Source: UBA4722 sp044221135
GTDB taxonomy: Bacteria > Pseudomonadota > Gammaproteobacteria > DSM-16500
Direction: 5' to 3'
Length of the DNA: 64,000 bases
NCBI GenBank assembly: GCA_044221135.1
Contig: JBGAPT010000004.1
Span: 1-64,000 of the forward strand
Notes under the pieces: model-generated
Seen by the model: the letters and a program-made list of their open reading frames with translations, nothing else
Databases searched by the model: none
What the model was told of the DNA's origin: nothing
Translations under genes and position numbers: made by a program
Part shown: positions 17,767 to 25,862 of the stretch, in pieces
Numbering within the stretch: the stretch's first letter is position 1
Layout: the number at the start of each line of letters is the position of its first letter

Positions 17767-18231
17767 ATGAACACTCATGACGATCCAAAAGATTTAGAGA
17801 GTATTAAAAGAATAAGATCAATATTACTTACTTATAAATCTCAATTAGAAAATGAAAATAAAGGTAGTGCATGGAAAAGTCTATTTCAATCTCCAGATGA
17901 ATATGAGTTTAATAACTTATCTAAAAAACTTGGAAAACTAGGAAAAGAAAATAAAAACCTTATTGTACAGCTTTGTTTAAAAACACTTTCTAAAGAAATT
18001 CCTGCAAAAGACAGATTAAAAGATTTAATGACGGTATTTGATGAATATAAAGGATCCTTAGAAAGAAGGCGAGCAGATGCAACTGACCCTTTCCTTCTTT
18101 ATTTAATTAAGGAAAAAATATTTGAAATGATTCCTGCTAAATATATGCCAAAATCATGGCAAATAAAAGGTATAGGGGTATCTAATAAAATAAATGCTGA
18201 ATTAGATGTTTTTAAGCAGCGTAGTAAATAA
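17767..18231 (+). CDS. Small helical protein of unknown function
   Basis: A 154-aa protein that I do not recognise. The start at 17767 is chosen because GGGGG lies 8 nt upstream; the longer frame begins inside that site. It is fully helical, very Lys-rich, with no Cys, no signal and no membrane segment. The patterns KSLFQSPDEYEF and PAKDRLKDLMTVFDEYK look like those of small cytosolic or translocated alpha-helical proteins in Legionellales. An effector role is only a possibility. Confidence 0.5.
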   Translation: MNTHDDPKDLESIKRIRSILLTYKSQLENENKGSAWKSLFQSPDEYEFNNLSKKLGKLGKENKNLIVQLCLKTLSKEIPAKDRLKDLMTVFDEYKGSLERRRADATDPFLLYLIKEKIFEMIPAKYMPKSWQIKGIGVSNKINAELDVFKQRSK

Positions 18232-18252
18232 GGAATTCATAGGAGGTTATCT

Positions 18253-19203
18253 TTAATTAAGCCAGTATCGCAGATTCCCTGCAAATCGTCCTTGTCTAAG
18301 TAGTTTTTGAAAATCTGCTTTTCCAACGCTTTTCATCAGGCGATACTCACCTAATACAGAATGGATAGGCCAGCATTGATTGATAATCAACATAATCTCT
18401 AATAAATTTTTTTTCGATTCGAATGCAAGCCATGGCTCAAAACAATTTAGCTGCAATTGATGATATTGACTTTCAGTTAAATTAAAATTTTCTTTTGCTC
18501 TGTACAAGCAATTAAGAAATGAAAAAAATGGGTAAGTCATAACAACTTCACCTAAATCAATGATTGTTGTTTGGCATGTTTTGGGATCAATACATATATT
18601 TTTATCATGAAAATCCGCATGGCCGAAAGTATCCTTAATATTGTAACTGGATAATTGTGTGCATAAAGATACTAATTTTTGTTCTAATTTTTTCAATTTT
18701 ATTAAATCTTCTTTACTTAAACCATCATCAAGCAAAAGAGCTTCCTGAGAAATGAAATCTTTATAAAGCATGGGTAAATTTTTCAATCGCCAATCGGGTA
18801 CACCCATATCAAGAAACTGTTGTGTTTTATTCGTTGCATTTATTTGTAATTTTGCATACTGCGCCATTGTTTCAATTAAAATATCCGGTTTAAAATGTTC
18901 TTTGAAAAAATGATGTAATTGAATGCCCGCATCTTTCATTAAAAAACAATGTTGTTTTTTATTTTCTGCAATAATAGAGGGTACATTCGCTTGAAATTCT
19001 GACTGTAAAAGAGTGATGATTTTTGTTTCTAACGACAATTCTGATGGAACACATTTTAAGAATACAAAACCTTTGTTTGTTTTAATCCGATAAACAACAG
19101 CCCATGGATTATCCTGAATGAGATCAAACGTATTAGACTGAACTTGATAGCTTTTATCATGTAAAACATCCTTAGCCCATTGTAATGGTGTATTATTACT
19201 CAC
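18253..19203 (-). CDS. APH-family phosphotransferase (aminoglycoside/choline kinase fold)
   Basis: A protein of about 316 aa of the APH kinase-like family. The catalytic loop FGHADFHDKN holds Asp and Asn (H203, D205 and N210 in the 324-aa frame), followed by the metal-binding IIDLGE (D224). The N-lobe ATP-binding Lys is probably in FVFLKCV. I favour a GTG start at 19203 (GGGAG 8 nt upstream) over the ATG at 19227, which has none at a useful distance. The family phosphorylates small molecules such as aminoglycosides, choline or sugars. The tail lacks features of known resistance enzymes, so resistance should not be assumed. Confidence 0.75.
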   Translation of the reverse strand: MSNNTPLQWAKDVLHDKSYQVQSNTFDLIQDNPWAVVYRIKTNKGFVFLKCVPSELSLETKIITLLQSEFQANVPSIIAENKKQHCFLMKDAGIQLHHFFKEHFKPDILIETMAQYAKLQINATNKTQQFLDMGVPDWRLKNLPMLYKDFISQEALLLDDGLSKEDLIKLKKLEQKLVSLCTQLSSYNIKDTFGHADFHDKNICIDPKTCQTTIIDLGEVVMTYPFFSFLNCLYRAKENFNLTESQYHQLQLNCFEPWLAFESKKNLLEIMLIINQCWPIHSVLGEYRLMKSVGKADFQKLLRQGRFAGNLRYWLN

Positions 19204-19383
19204 CGGCAAGCGCTCCCTGGTATACATTCCTTAAATTAGTACACTGTATGGATAAGATTTTTGGTAAACTACGACGCAAATTAAAGGCGTCAGATCATTA
19301 CAAGACATACCTTTGTTGGCCGCTTTATCTATCCGTGTTTAATAAGCGCCTAAATGATAACATTTTTTTAGACTGAGGAGAGC

Positions 19384-20223
19384 ATGATGTTACGTAAAGA
19401 GTCTGCTATAGAAAAAAAATTGCTGCATTATACTGGAAAAGCAATTGCGGATTACAATATGATCCAAACAGGTGATCGCATCATGGTTTGTCTCTCAGGG
19501 GGAAAAGATTCATTTACTTTAATGCGCATTTTGCAGTTACTTCAGCGCCGCACCCATCATAAATTCGAACTTTTTGCATTCACACTCGATCAAGCACAAC
19601 CTGGTTGGGATGATAGTGGACTTCGCGAATGGTTGAAAAAGCATCAAATTTCTCATGAAATTTTAAAAAAAGATACTTATTCGATTGTTAAAGAAAAAAT
19701 TCCCGAAGGAAACACTTACTGTTCTTTATGTTCAAGATTGCGACGGGGAATTATTTATCGTTATGCAGAAGAAAAAGGATTTAATAAAATTGCATTGGGG
19801 CATCATCGAGATGATCTTATCCGTAGTTTGTTAATGTCCATTCTTTATAATGGTGAAATTCGCTCAATGCCGCCCAAACTGCTGAGTGATAACAAGCGTC
19901 ATATTCTTATTCGTCCTTTAGTTTATTGTCAGGAAAAAGATATCATTAAGTATGCCAATGAGCAGGCTTATCCTATTATTCCCTGTAATCTTTGTGGCGC
20001 CCAGGAAAATCTCATGCGACAACGTGTGAAAGTTTTAATCGATCAACTCGCAACAGAAAATCCAAAAGTACCCAGTAATATATTGCATGCATTAACGAGC
20101 GTGAAATTGAGTCAATTAATGGATAAAAATAAATGGGATTTTAAGAACTTAGAGAAACAACAAGAAATGCACCCAAAAATGACGGATGCTGAATTAGTAT
20201 TATTTGAGGGAGAATTATTTTAA
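19384..20223 (+). CDS. ttcA: tRNA 2-thiocytidine synthetase TtcA
   Basis: A 279-aa cytosolic enzyme that thiolates C32 of certain tRNAs using ATP and a 4Fe-4S cluster. The PP-loop SGGKDS is at residues 38-43. The cluster-binding CSLC motif is at 113-116 and the second pair, PCNLC, at 200-204. GHHRDD at 140-145 is typical. It is shorter than E. coli TtcA (about 311 aa), mostly at the C-terminus. A strong GAGGAG ribosome site is 7 nt before the ATG; a second ATG follows immediately. It is a single-gene unit. Confidence 0.93.
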   Translation: MMLRKESAIEKKLLHYTGKAIADYNMIQTGDRIMVCLSGGKDSFTLMRILQLLQRRTHHKFELFAFTLDQAQPGWDDSGLREWLKKHQISHEILKKDTYSIVKEKIPEGNTYCSLCSRLRRGIIYRYAEEKGFNKIALGHHRDDLIRSLLMSILYNGEIRSMPPKLLSDNKRHILIRPLVYCQEKDIIKYANEQAYPIIPCNLCGAQENLMRQRVKVLIDQLATENPKVPSNILHALTSVKLSQLMDKNKWDFKNLEKQQEMHPKMTDAELVLFEGELF

Positions 20224-20440
20224 AAGTATTTATTTCATGTTGACATCTCTCGAGTCGGACTCGCAATTTGAGTTATTCTCACGAACTTTGCTTCACATCA
20301 AAATCGTCATTGCTGTAAAGGTTACATAATTCGTTGATGATAAGACTTAACGAATGCCAAAGAGCTCTCACAGGGATGACAGTTTCGATGAATGTACAAG
20401 CAACCCTAAGTAGCCTGTACATCCATTTTGTTATTATTGA

Positions 20441-20800
20441 TTAATATCTAATATCATAATACTTATAAATATTACTATTCCACATTTCATCTGCCATATC
20501 TGGCCAATTATTTTTATTGAACCCCTGAGCATTTTTTAATTTCTCTTTATCTACATTAATAATGAAACAATCTTTATCGTCGTCATATCTTAAAAGTTGC
20601 CAAGGAACAGCAAATAATTTTTCCCCTAGTGTTAAAACTCCTCCAAATGAAAGAACAGCATATCTAACATTTCCTTTTATTTTATCAATCACCAATTCTT
20701 CAATTTTACCAAGATTTTCGCCTTGAGCGTTTTTAACGCATACGCCTACTACTTCGGCAGACTTAACAACGGATGCTGACAATTCGATGGCTTGAGTCAT
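20441..20800 (-). CDS. PRC-barrel domain protein
   Basis: A 119-aa protein. A single PRC-barrel spans about residues 15-95 (VVGVCVKNAQGENLGKIEE, then YAVLSFGG and KLFAVPWQLLRYDDD), ending with DEMWNSNIYKYYD. Such free-standing PRC-barrel proteins are stress- and envelope-related in many proteobacteria. The start at 20800 is supported by AAGGAG 7 nt upstream; the longer frame begins inside the ribosome-site region. It is the first of the many small stress-type genes filling the next 9 kb. Confidence 0.85.
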   Translation of the reverse strand: MTQAIELSASVVKSAEVVGVCVKNAQGENLGKIEELVIDKIKGNVRYAVLSFGGVLTLGEKLFAVPWQLLRYDDDKDCFIINVDKEKLKNAQGFNKNNWPDMADEMWNSNIYKYYDIRY

Positions 20801-20890
20801 GATAGTTCTCCTTATCAATTTAAACATAAAAATAACTAAGATAATAAAGTAATTTCTATGGATATTTAGGATATTTATTCAACTATAAAT

Positions 20891-20930
20891 AAAAAAGGAG
20901 GCCAGAACAAAAAATGAATGCGCTGGCCTC
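20891..20930 (-). terminator. Rho-independent terminator after the 63-aa gene
   Basis: On the minus strand, GAGGCCAG (complement of 20923-20930) pairs with CTGGCCTC (20898-20905) across a 17-nt loop. The stem is followed by TTTTTT (complement of 20891-20896). It starts 7 bp past the stop of the gene at 20938..21129. Confidence 0.8.
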
Positions 20931-20937
20931 TGGGCTA

Positions 20938-21129
20938 TTACTGATCTCTACCCATTTTTTTATTATAAGTATAGTGATACTCTTTAGAGAGCTTATATCC
21001 TTCGTCTTTGCGTTGAAGATTTTGTAGATTATGATTATCTTTAAAGTGTTTTTGAGTTTTGTTACGGATTATGTCGTTTTGATTATTATTGCTATCTAGA
21101 TCATCGACGTATATCTTTAGGTTTTTCAT
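20938..21129 (-). CDS. 63-aa hydrophilic small protein
   Basis: A very polar peptide rich in Asn, Lys, Asp and Gln. It has no Cys, no hydrophobic segment and no recognisable domain, so it is likely disordered. It is real by context: an AGGAGG ribosome site 7 nt before the ATG, a terminator right after the stop, and a leader that matches that of the divergent 54-aa gene at 21530. Composition recalls small bacterial stress proteins, but I cannot name it. Confidence 0.6.
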   Translation of the reverse strand: MKNLKIYVDDLDSNNNQNDIIRNKTQKHFKDNHNLQNLQRKDEGYKLSKEYHYTYNKKMGRDQ

Positions 21130-21529
21130 GACGCGTCCTCCTAATTGTTATTTAGTGATTACGTTTGTATGAAAATAAAATTACGTTTTCAGTCTACTCG
21201 GACTAAATAAAATTATCAACACGGATTTTTAATAGGTGAGAAAATTATAAGGCTCCTTAAATTTATCAAACAGAATTTTCAATGCGAAAAAAATATTTTT
21301 AAATGCTTTCATAAAGATAGACTTGATTGTGTAATAGTTTACAAAATTTTTTAAACAAGGAAATAATGGCTACAGTCTATTTATAAATGTTAAAAAATAA
21401 TTATTTTAATTTTTAATTTTAAAAAGCATTGCTAACCATTTATATTTAACATATACTGCATTTCGTAAACGATGCTTTTTTATTTTCATACAACGTAACA
21501 AAATATAAATCATATTTGGAGGACGTAAC
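21130..21529. promoter_or_regulatory. Divergent regulatory region with matched leaders for two small genes
   Basis: The motif TTTTATTTTCATACAAACG at 21159-21180 (minus) recurs as TTTTATTTTCATACAACG at 21477-21499 (plus). In each case it lies about 30 bp before the ATG. CATACA could act as a -10. Near the plus copy, AAAAAGCAT (21421-21429) and ATGCTTTTT (21472-21480) form an inverted pair. The rest is very AT-rich, with no frame of note. The matched leaders suggest common control of both genes. Confidence 0.5.
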
Positions 21530-21694
21530 ATGAAAAAATTATATGCGGACAATAAAGCTCAACATTCATCCGATGCAAATCGTAGCAAAAATGAAACTCC
21601 GTCTAACAGTAAACAACAACATCCTACTCGTAAAAAAGAAAATAACAGATCTGAAAAACATATGCCCGAAACTCCAAAGAAATCTTCATATTAG
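21530..21694 (+). CDS. 54-aa hydrophilic small protein
   Basis: A short gene encoding MKKLYADNKAQHSSDANRS and a further 35 polar residues, ending PETPKKSSY. It is Lys/Ser/Asn/Pro-rich, without hydrophobic or Cys residues, and almost certainly disordered. Supporting evidence is a GGAGG ribosome site about 7 nt before the ATG, a strong terminator 19 bp after the stop, and a leader shared with the 63-aa gene. Its start (MKKLYADN) faintly resembles that of the 63-aa protein (MKNLKIYVDD). Function unknown. Confidence 0.6.
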   Translation: MKKLYADNKAQHSSDANRSKNETPSNSKQQHPTRKKENNRSEKHMPETPKKSSY

Positions 21695-21712
21695 CTATTC
21701 ATCATAAACTCT

Positions 21713-21743
21713 ACTAGCAAGAGAAAAAATTTCTCTTGCTAGT
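21713..21743 (+). terminator. Terminator of the 54-aa gene
   Basis: ACTAGCAAGAGAAA and TTTCTCTTGCTAGT form a perfect 14-bp stem with a 3-nt loop, followed by ATTTTAT. It lies 19 bp after the stop at 21694. Confidence 0.8.
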
Positions 21744-21870
21744 ATTTTATCTTTCATAAGAGCTTAATTATCATTTAAGTTTTGAATAGTAATTTGCTGT
21801 GCATTTACTCATATCAACTGATAGTCAAATAACATTACTGTAACCATTATAAAATGACTAGGAGATAGCT

Positions 21871-22416
21871 ATGCGTATTTTCATATCACTTATTCTATTA
21901 TTATTTTTTTCTAATTTATTCGCTAATGCCTCGTTACCCAGCTTCTTGGATAAGATTTTTAACACAACTTATTATGAAATCCCAGAAGATAACCCAATAT
22001 TTCCTATTACCCGGCCCTCTTTAGGCAGAAATGTATTTATATTTGACCCTAATCATCTCCTCTGGGCCATTTATAATAAAGAAGGTAAGCGTATGGGACT
22101 AGGTCCCGCTTCCGGCGGCAAAGATTATTGCCCTGATATTAAAAAACCATGTCGTACTGTTGCAGGCGCATTTACTGTTTTTCGCACCGAAGATAAAAAT
22201 TGTACTTCTAAAACTTTTCCAATTGACGAAGGTGGCGGCGCACCCATGCCTCATTGTATGTTTTTTCATAAAGGGTATGCCATTCATGGATCAACTAGTG
22301 CATTAAATAAAAATGCAAGTCATGGATGCATTAGAGTTTCCAAAAAAGCGGCTGCGTGGATAAATGAGAATTATATTACTCCAGGCTCTGTTGTTATAGT
22401 ATTGCCTTATACATAA
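21871..22416 (+). CDS. L,D-transpeptidase (YkuD domain), secreted
   Basis: A 181-aa periplasmic enzyme with a signal peptide at residues 1-20 (cut after ANA). The YkuD signature is complete: His139 in HGSTS and His151/Cys153 in SHGCIRVS, the nucleophile being Cys153. The family forms 3-3 peptidoglycan cross-links or attaches lipoproteins to peptidoglycan. It lacks LysM or other binding domains and is shorter than ErfK/YbiS, so it is a minimal version. An AGGAG ribosome site precedes the ATG. It begins the plus-strand part of the envelope-stress cluster. Confidence 0.88.
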   Translation: MRIFISLILLLFFSNLFANASLPSFLDKIFNTTYYEIPEDNPIFPITRPSLGRNVFIFDPNHLLWAIYNKEGKRMGLGPASGGKDYCPDIKKPCRTVAGAFTVFRTEDKNCTSKTFPIDEGGGAPMPHCMFFHKGYAIHGSTSALNKNASHGCIRVSKKAAAWINENYITPGSVVIVLPYT

Positions 22417-22437
22417 TAATTATTTAAATCTTAAATA

Positions 22438-22451
22438 TTGATATAGATCAA
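22438..22451 (+). promoter_or_regulatory. FNR box upstream of the CsbD gene
   Basis: TTGATATAGATCAA fits the FNR consensus TTGAT-N4-ATCAA at all ten fixed positions. A plausible -10 (TAAACT, 22474-22479) starts 29.5 bp from the box centre, the geometry of class II FNR activation (box at -41.5). The gene starts at 22548. An FNR-type regulator is encoded 3.5 kb away at 26006..26743. Confidence 0.75.
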
Positions 22452-22547
22452 TGAAGAAGACATAGAATCTGGCTAAACTGTATTTTTAATATTTATTTTC
22501 ATTAATTTTTTATTTATTTAAAAACCAATACTGATGAGGTAATTAAT

Positions 22548-22994
22548 ATGACAACTAAGAATTTAACACGAATGATTGAAGGAAACTGGGATGAGCTCAA
22601 AGGAAAAATCAAGAATAAATGGGGAAAACTATCTGATGAAGATATCACTCAAATTGAAGGTTCTTATGACACGTTAGTAGGCAAAGTTAAAAAAGCATAC
22701 GGCCAGACAGAAGATAAAGTGATTGAGCAAATCCAGTCATTTTTAGATGATTCCAACTTGAAAGAAACAGTTCAAGATGAAGGTGAAGGATTATTCGATG
22801 TTGCTAAAAATATTAAAGAGAAAGTAGAAAAGACACTTCTGAGTTCTCTTGAAAATATCAAATCTAACTCACTTCATATGGAAGAAGACATTGTTAAGTA
22901 TATAAAAAGTAATCCAGTAAAATCCGTTATTTTTACGGCATTAGCGGGCGCTTTATTTGCAAAATTTTATTTTAATAGAAAAAATAATCATTAA
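22548..22994 (+). CDS. CsbD-family protein with tail anchor
   Basis: A 148-aa protein. Residues 6-62 are a CsbD domain (IEGNWDELKGKIKNKWGKL, then YDTLVGKVKKAYGQ), known for stress induction in many bacteria. The C-terminal end (about 112-148) changes to a DUF883/ElaB-YqjD-like segment: YIKSNPVKSV followed by a hydrophobic helix (124-142) and a basic end. It would sit on the inner membrane with the CsbD part in the cytoplasm. E. coli ElaB and YqjD are tail-anchored and bind ribosomes; a similar role here is inference. The next two genes are YqjE- and YqjK-like, matching the order of the E. coli yqjDEK cluster. A perfect FNR box lies upstream. Confidence 0.82.
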   Translation: MTTKNLTRMIEGNWDELKGKIKNKWGKLSDEDITQIEGSYDTLVGKVKKAYGQTEDKVIEQIQSFLDDSNLKETVQDEGEGLFDVAKNIKEKVEKTLLSSLENIKSNSLHMEEDIVKYIKSNPVKSVIFTALAGALFAKFYFNRKNNH

Positions 22995-23019
22995 TTCTGC
23001 GAAATAAAGTGAAGCGTAT

Positions 23020-23054
23020 CATCCTGAGCTCTTAATGTTAAGAGCCTCAGGATG
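23020..23054. repeat. Short palindrome of the GTCATCCTGAG family
   Basis: CATCCTGAGCTCTTAA pairs with TTAAGAGCCTCAGGATG with one bulged base and a 2-nt loop. It lies between the CsbD gene and the YqjE-like gene. With no T-run after it, it may protect or attenuate transcript between these genes rather than stop it. Confidence 0.7.
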
Positions 23055-23105
23055 ACAATTTCTACTTTGAAAGGTAAAAACTAAAAATAACAAAGGATTT
23101 TGATT

Positions 23106-23486
23106 ATGGCGAATAATAATTCTCTGACATACTTAATGAGCAACGCTTTCAATGCGTTTATAAAATTAGTAGCTGATTTTTACAGCCTGATGATGACAGA
23201 AGCAATATTAGCCAGGCAAAGTATCAAGCATATTGTACTGCTTTTAATTATACTCATACCTTTATTGATAACCTTTTGGTTTTCACTAATAGGTTTATTT
23301 TTTATAATATTACAGTGGTTTTCTTTTAGCTGGCAATTTTCAATACTTGCCCTCTCTTTATTTAATTTAATTTTGCTAATTAGCGTGATTTATACCTTAA
23401 TTAGTCTAAAAAACAGCTTATTTTTTAGTGAGACTCGCCATCAATTAAAAAAATTAATACATAGTGAGGAAAATAAATCATGTTAA
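23106..23486 (+). CDS. YqjE-like / holin-superfamily III membrane protein
   Basis: A 126-aa membrane protein. The ATG at 23106 has AAAGGA 8 nt upstream; the longer frame starts at a TTG with no proper spacing. Two hydrophobic helices lie near residues 47-75 and 79-102, after an amphipathic N-terminal half. This is the layout of the YqjE (DUF1469) and Holin-X groups. Position after a YqjD-like gene and overlap with the next gene support the YqjE assignment. Function is unknown in E. coli too; it is probably a partner of the tail-anchored CsbD-type protein in the membrane. Confidence 0.65.
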   Translation: MANNNSLTYLMSNAFNAFIKLVADFYSLMMTEAILARQSIKHIVLLLIILIPLLITFWFSLIGLFFIILQWFSFSWQFSILALSLFNLILLISVIYTLISLKNSLFFSETRHQLKKLIHSEENKSC

Positions 23487-23740
23487 GACTACAACGAAAA
23501 ATAAAAAACCTGAAAACAGAAATTAATGACAATAAATTATTGCTTACCCATTGCAATAAGCAATTAAAAGAAAAATTTCTCTCTCCCATGGGCATGATGA
23601 TGACTTTGTTGTTTTCTTTCTCTGTTGGATATTATTTTAATTATCAAAAAAAGAGACATCATTATTCGTTTTTCCGTGGATTAAAAAAAGCAGCTTTATC
23701 TACTTTTACATTTTATAAAAAAATTATCATGCTTCTATAA
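23480..23740 (+). CDS. YqjK-like small membrane protein
   Basis: An 86-aa protein whose ATG overlaps the end of the previous gene by 7 bp, implying coupled translation. The N-terminal half is a basic helix, followed by a hydrophobic segment at about 36-54 (MGMMMTLLFSFSVGYYF) and a Lys-rich C-terminal half. The order CsbD/YqjD-like, YqjE-like, then this gene parallels yqjD-yqjE-yqjK of enterobacteria. Identification rests on position and layout more than on sequence. Confidence 0.55.
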   Translation: MLRLQRKIKNLKTEINDNKLLLTHCNKQLKEKFLSPMGMMMTLLFSFSVGYYFNYQKKRHHYSFFRGLKKAALSTFTFYKKIIMLL

Positions 23741-23765
23741 CGCTTTCATATCACGATTCTTTTTT

Positions 23766-24251
23766 TTAAGGCAAAATAGTATTGTTAAGTTGCTCTTGAT
23801 TTTTTGCATATTCCAACCCATGAGGACCGATCCCTTGGATTTGTATAATTGTTTCTGTTTTAGTCCAGCCAGAATGCGATAACAAAGCAGGAATCTTAAC
23901 AAAACTTCCTGCGGGCAATACAAGACTATTTTTCAGACTTGCCTCATTACCTATACTCAAATAATAAGTACCTGAGAGGATAGTATAGTATTCATTAATG
24001 GAATGACTGTGAGGAAGCATATGGTAATTAGGAGGTAATTTTATTCGTATTACAAATGAATCATGGCTATTAGGATTACCATCAATCACGGTAACCATGC
24101 CTCCAACGGGCATGCCGGGGATTTGTTGCCATTTTAAAGAAGAGGTTAACAAAACATGTGGCGTCAAATTATTTGTCGCATAGCTTATATTAATTGTATT
24201 AATTGCTACTCCTAGTGTTCCTATCATTATATGACGTATTAATATGTTCAT
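23766..24251 (-). CDS. Secreted cupin-domain protein
   Basis: A 161-aa protein. Residues 1-25 resemble a signal peptide (cut near SYA). One cupin fold follows: motif 1 is PHSHSINEYYTILSG (about 80-94) with two His and a Glu as metal ligands, and motif 2 lies around PAGSFVKIPALLSHSGW (about 112-128) with the last His ligand. ChrR-type and related small cupins of this kind are often exported in proteobacteria; no substrate can be assigned. It converges with the YqjK-like gene, the two stops being only 25 bp apart. Confidence 0.75.
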   Translation of the reverse strand: MNILIRHIMIGTLGVAINTINISYATNNLTPHVLLTSSLKWQQIPGMPVGGMVTVIDGNPNSHDSFVIRIKLPPNYHMLPHSHSINEYYTILSGTYYLSIGNEASLKNSLVLPAGSFVKIPALLSHSGWTKTETIIQIQGIGPHGLEYAKNQEQLNNTILP

Positions 24252-24294
24252 TTTAACCTCTTTAATAAAGAAATAGGTATCTACTGCACATCAG

Positions 24295-24433
24295 CCGTCA
24301 TTGCGAGCCCTTAGCAGGGTACACTCTGCAAAGCAATCCAGCTCGAAAGCAAAGCTTAAGAAAGCGAGCCCTCATATATTAAGCGTTGCGATTGCTTCGC
24401 GGAGTGTACCCTGGTAAGGGCTCGCAAAGACGG
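24295..24433. repeat. Long inverted repeat with CCGTCATTGCGAGC ends
   Basis: A 44-nt arm (24295-24338) is matched by its inverted copy at 24390-24433 with only a few mismatches. The ends contain CGTCATTGCGAGCCCTTA and internal GTACACTC. Fragments of the same family are seen near 36131, 46158, 58142 and 63517. No coding capacity. Confidence 0.75.
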
Positions 24434-24554
24434 TTTAGTGTAAGTTTATGCTAATAATCCAGTTGATGACTGGTTTATTGAAGCAAATTTCATGAGAGCA
24501 TCTCAAATAGCCATGAAGTGTACGGGTATAAATGATAAACAAGACAAAAATCAA

Positions 24555-24583
24555 GAGAGTGCGCCTAAGATGGGCGCACTCTC
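24555..24583 (-). terminator. Terminator of the secreted-protein gene 24609..25001
   Basis: GAGAGTGCGCC and GGCGCACTCTC form an 11-bp stem with a 7-nt loop. On the minus strand it is followed by TTGATTTTTG. It starts 26 bp after the gene's stop. Confidence 0.75.
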
Positions 24584-24608
24584 CTCTTGCTCCTCTTGTT
24601 TCATTTTC

Positions 24609-25001
24609 CTATTTTTCGCTATATTCTGTGCGGTCTGGCCCGTGTCCTTTGGCGCATACTACATCAGAGTCATTATTAGCTTTATAGGTAACTTGGCCTT
24701 CACCTCTGTTGTCTTTTGTCACATAGAAATATTTACTTTCTATATCACTCTTCGAAATACTGTCTAATGCTTTCCCTTTGTTATCAAAATTAAGTTTATC
24801 ATCCGTAGTGAATGTGATTTTTGTACTACTCAAGAGTGGGCTTTTATCGTTTGTTATATCACAATGAAAAGTAGGATCCTGTGCATCTTTCTCATCTTGA
24901 CTAGACAAATCAAAAGATAACACACCATTATTAGCAGCAAAAACACTCATCGAAAATAAAGCTGTTAATAACAAACATCCACTCATTTTTTTATTTCTCA
25001 T
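24609..25001 (-). CDS. Small secreted protein, paralogue of 28843..29226
   Basis: A 130-aa exported protein of unknown function. The ATG at 25001 lies 8 nt after AGGAG; the longer frames start too close to or before it. The signal peptide (KKMSGCLLLTALFSMSVFAA) is nearly identical to that of 28843..29226, while the mature parts differ more. Shared features are VLSFDLS, DPTFHCDIT and a second Cys before KGHG, so a Cys-Cys disulfide is likely. It lies downstream of a CsbD-like gene, as does its paralogue, pointing to duplication of a two-gene unit. A terminator follows. Confidence 0.65.
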   Translation of the reverse strand: MRNKKMSGCLLLTALFSMSVFAANNGVLSFDLSSQDEKDAQDPTFHCDITNDKSPLLSSTKITFTTDDKLNFDNKGKALDSISKSDIESKYFYVTKDNRGEGQVTYKANNDSDVVCAKGHGPDRTEYSEK

Positions 25002-25227
25002 ATGCATATCTCCTATAAAATTATAAACAGTAAAATTATTTTTAACGTACCAAAACATAATACACATTTAAAAAAATAAAATCCACTTAATCTATATAAT
25101 TTTTTAATTTAATTAAAAATAAATTTTAAAATAAATAAATTAAATAATTTGTATTGCAGGCAGTAAAAAATATAAAAATATTTTTAAAAGAAGTTGTATA
25201 AAAAAATAAATTAACATACTGATCGCA

Positions 25228-25342
25228 CTTCAAAATGCGAAGTTGCCATCCTGAATAAAGTGAAAGATCAGCTAAAATTCGAGTGATCCTTCGCGAAGTT
25301 TACCCTAGTAAGGGCCCAGGATGACAACTTCGCATTTTGAAG
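25228..25342. repeat. GTCATCCTGAG-family palindrome with extended ends
   Basis: CTTCAAAATGCGAAGTTG at the left is the inverse of the right end. GCCATCCTG pairs with CAGGATGAC, and GATCAGCTAA..GAGTGATCCTTCG fills the centre as in other copies. The extended CTTCAAAATGCG ends recur in degenerate form at 29677-29772. It stands between two minus-strand genes. Confidence 0.75.
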
Positions 25343-25383
25343 CACTATTTAACGCGATATTTACTTATATTACCCTTGAATAC

Positions 25384-25794
25384 TTATTTTTTCACATAAC
25401 ATTTAATTGCTAAAGTAGTCACAAGAATTCCAAATATAATAGTTTCAATCGGCCTATTTTTTAATTGAAATACAATTTGGTTCAGTATTTTTTTTAAAGA
25501 ATCGTTCAGTTGATTTTTTGTTTCAAAAGTATATTGATATAAAATATCTTTTAATTTATTTAATTTTTCACTGGAGGTTTCCAACTCCAGCGTTGAAATA
25601 AAAATCGCTAATTTCGTATTCAATTCTTCTGGAGATAAATGATAAATTTCTTTGAGTTTTTTTATAAAGTCTGCATAATTAGTGAAGGACTGAATATCGT
25701 TTTCAGTAAGCCTCTTCCAAAACGGTATAATATGTTGTTTTACTTCGATCCAGTTATCGGAAATAAAAATCGCTGGATTTTCAGTGATAGGCAT
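25384..25794 (-). CDS. CsbD-like protein with tail anchor
   Basis: A 136-aa protein. The ATG at 25794 is preceded by GGAGA; the longer frame would run through a palindromic repeat and is rejected. The N-terminal half (about 10-60: ISDNWIEVKQHIIPFWKRL, then FIKKLKEIYHLSPEEL) is a diverged CsbD domain, lacking the usual Gly-rich turn. A linker helix follows, then a C-terminal hydrophobic anchor (RPIETIIFGILVTTLAIKCY) with a basic end. The promoter has an FNR-type box and a perfect TATAAT. Likely inner-membrane attached; function unknown. Confidence 0.75.
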   Translation of the reverse strand: MPITENPAIFISDNWIEVKQHIIPFWKRLTENDIQSFTNYADFIKKLKEIYHLSPEELNTKLAIFISTLELETSSEKLNKLKDILYQYTFETKNQLNDSLKKILNQIVFQLKNRPIETIIFGILVTTLAIKCYVKK

Positions 25795-25818
25795 AAATTT
25801 TCTCCAAATTGATGACTT

Positions 25819-25859
25819 ATTATAGAGAAATTTACAAATCAAAAATTGACATAAATCAA
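25819..25859 (-). promoter_or_regulatory. FNR-type promoter of the CsbD-like gene 25384..25794
   Basis: TTGACATAAATCAA at 25846-25859 matches the FNR consensus at 9 of 10 positions. On the minus strand a perfect TATAAT occupies 25824-25819, 28.5 bp from the box centre, about -41 relative to a start near 25812. The leader to the ATG is about 18 nt, just enough for the ribosome site. Confidence 0.75.
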
Positions 25860-25862
25860 TAA

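Noticed and set aside
18253..19203. Aminoglycoside resistance gene
   Set aside because: Only the broad APH fold can be supported; sequence features of specific resistance enzymes are absent.
23020..23054. Rho-independent terminator inside the CsbD/YqjE-like unit
   Set aside because: Good stem but no T-run on either strand; it belongs to a dispersed palindrome family.
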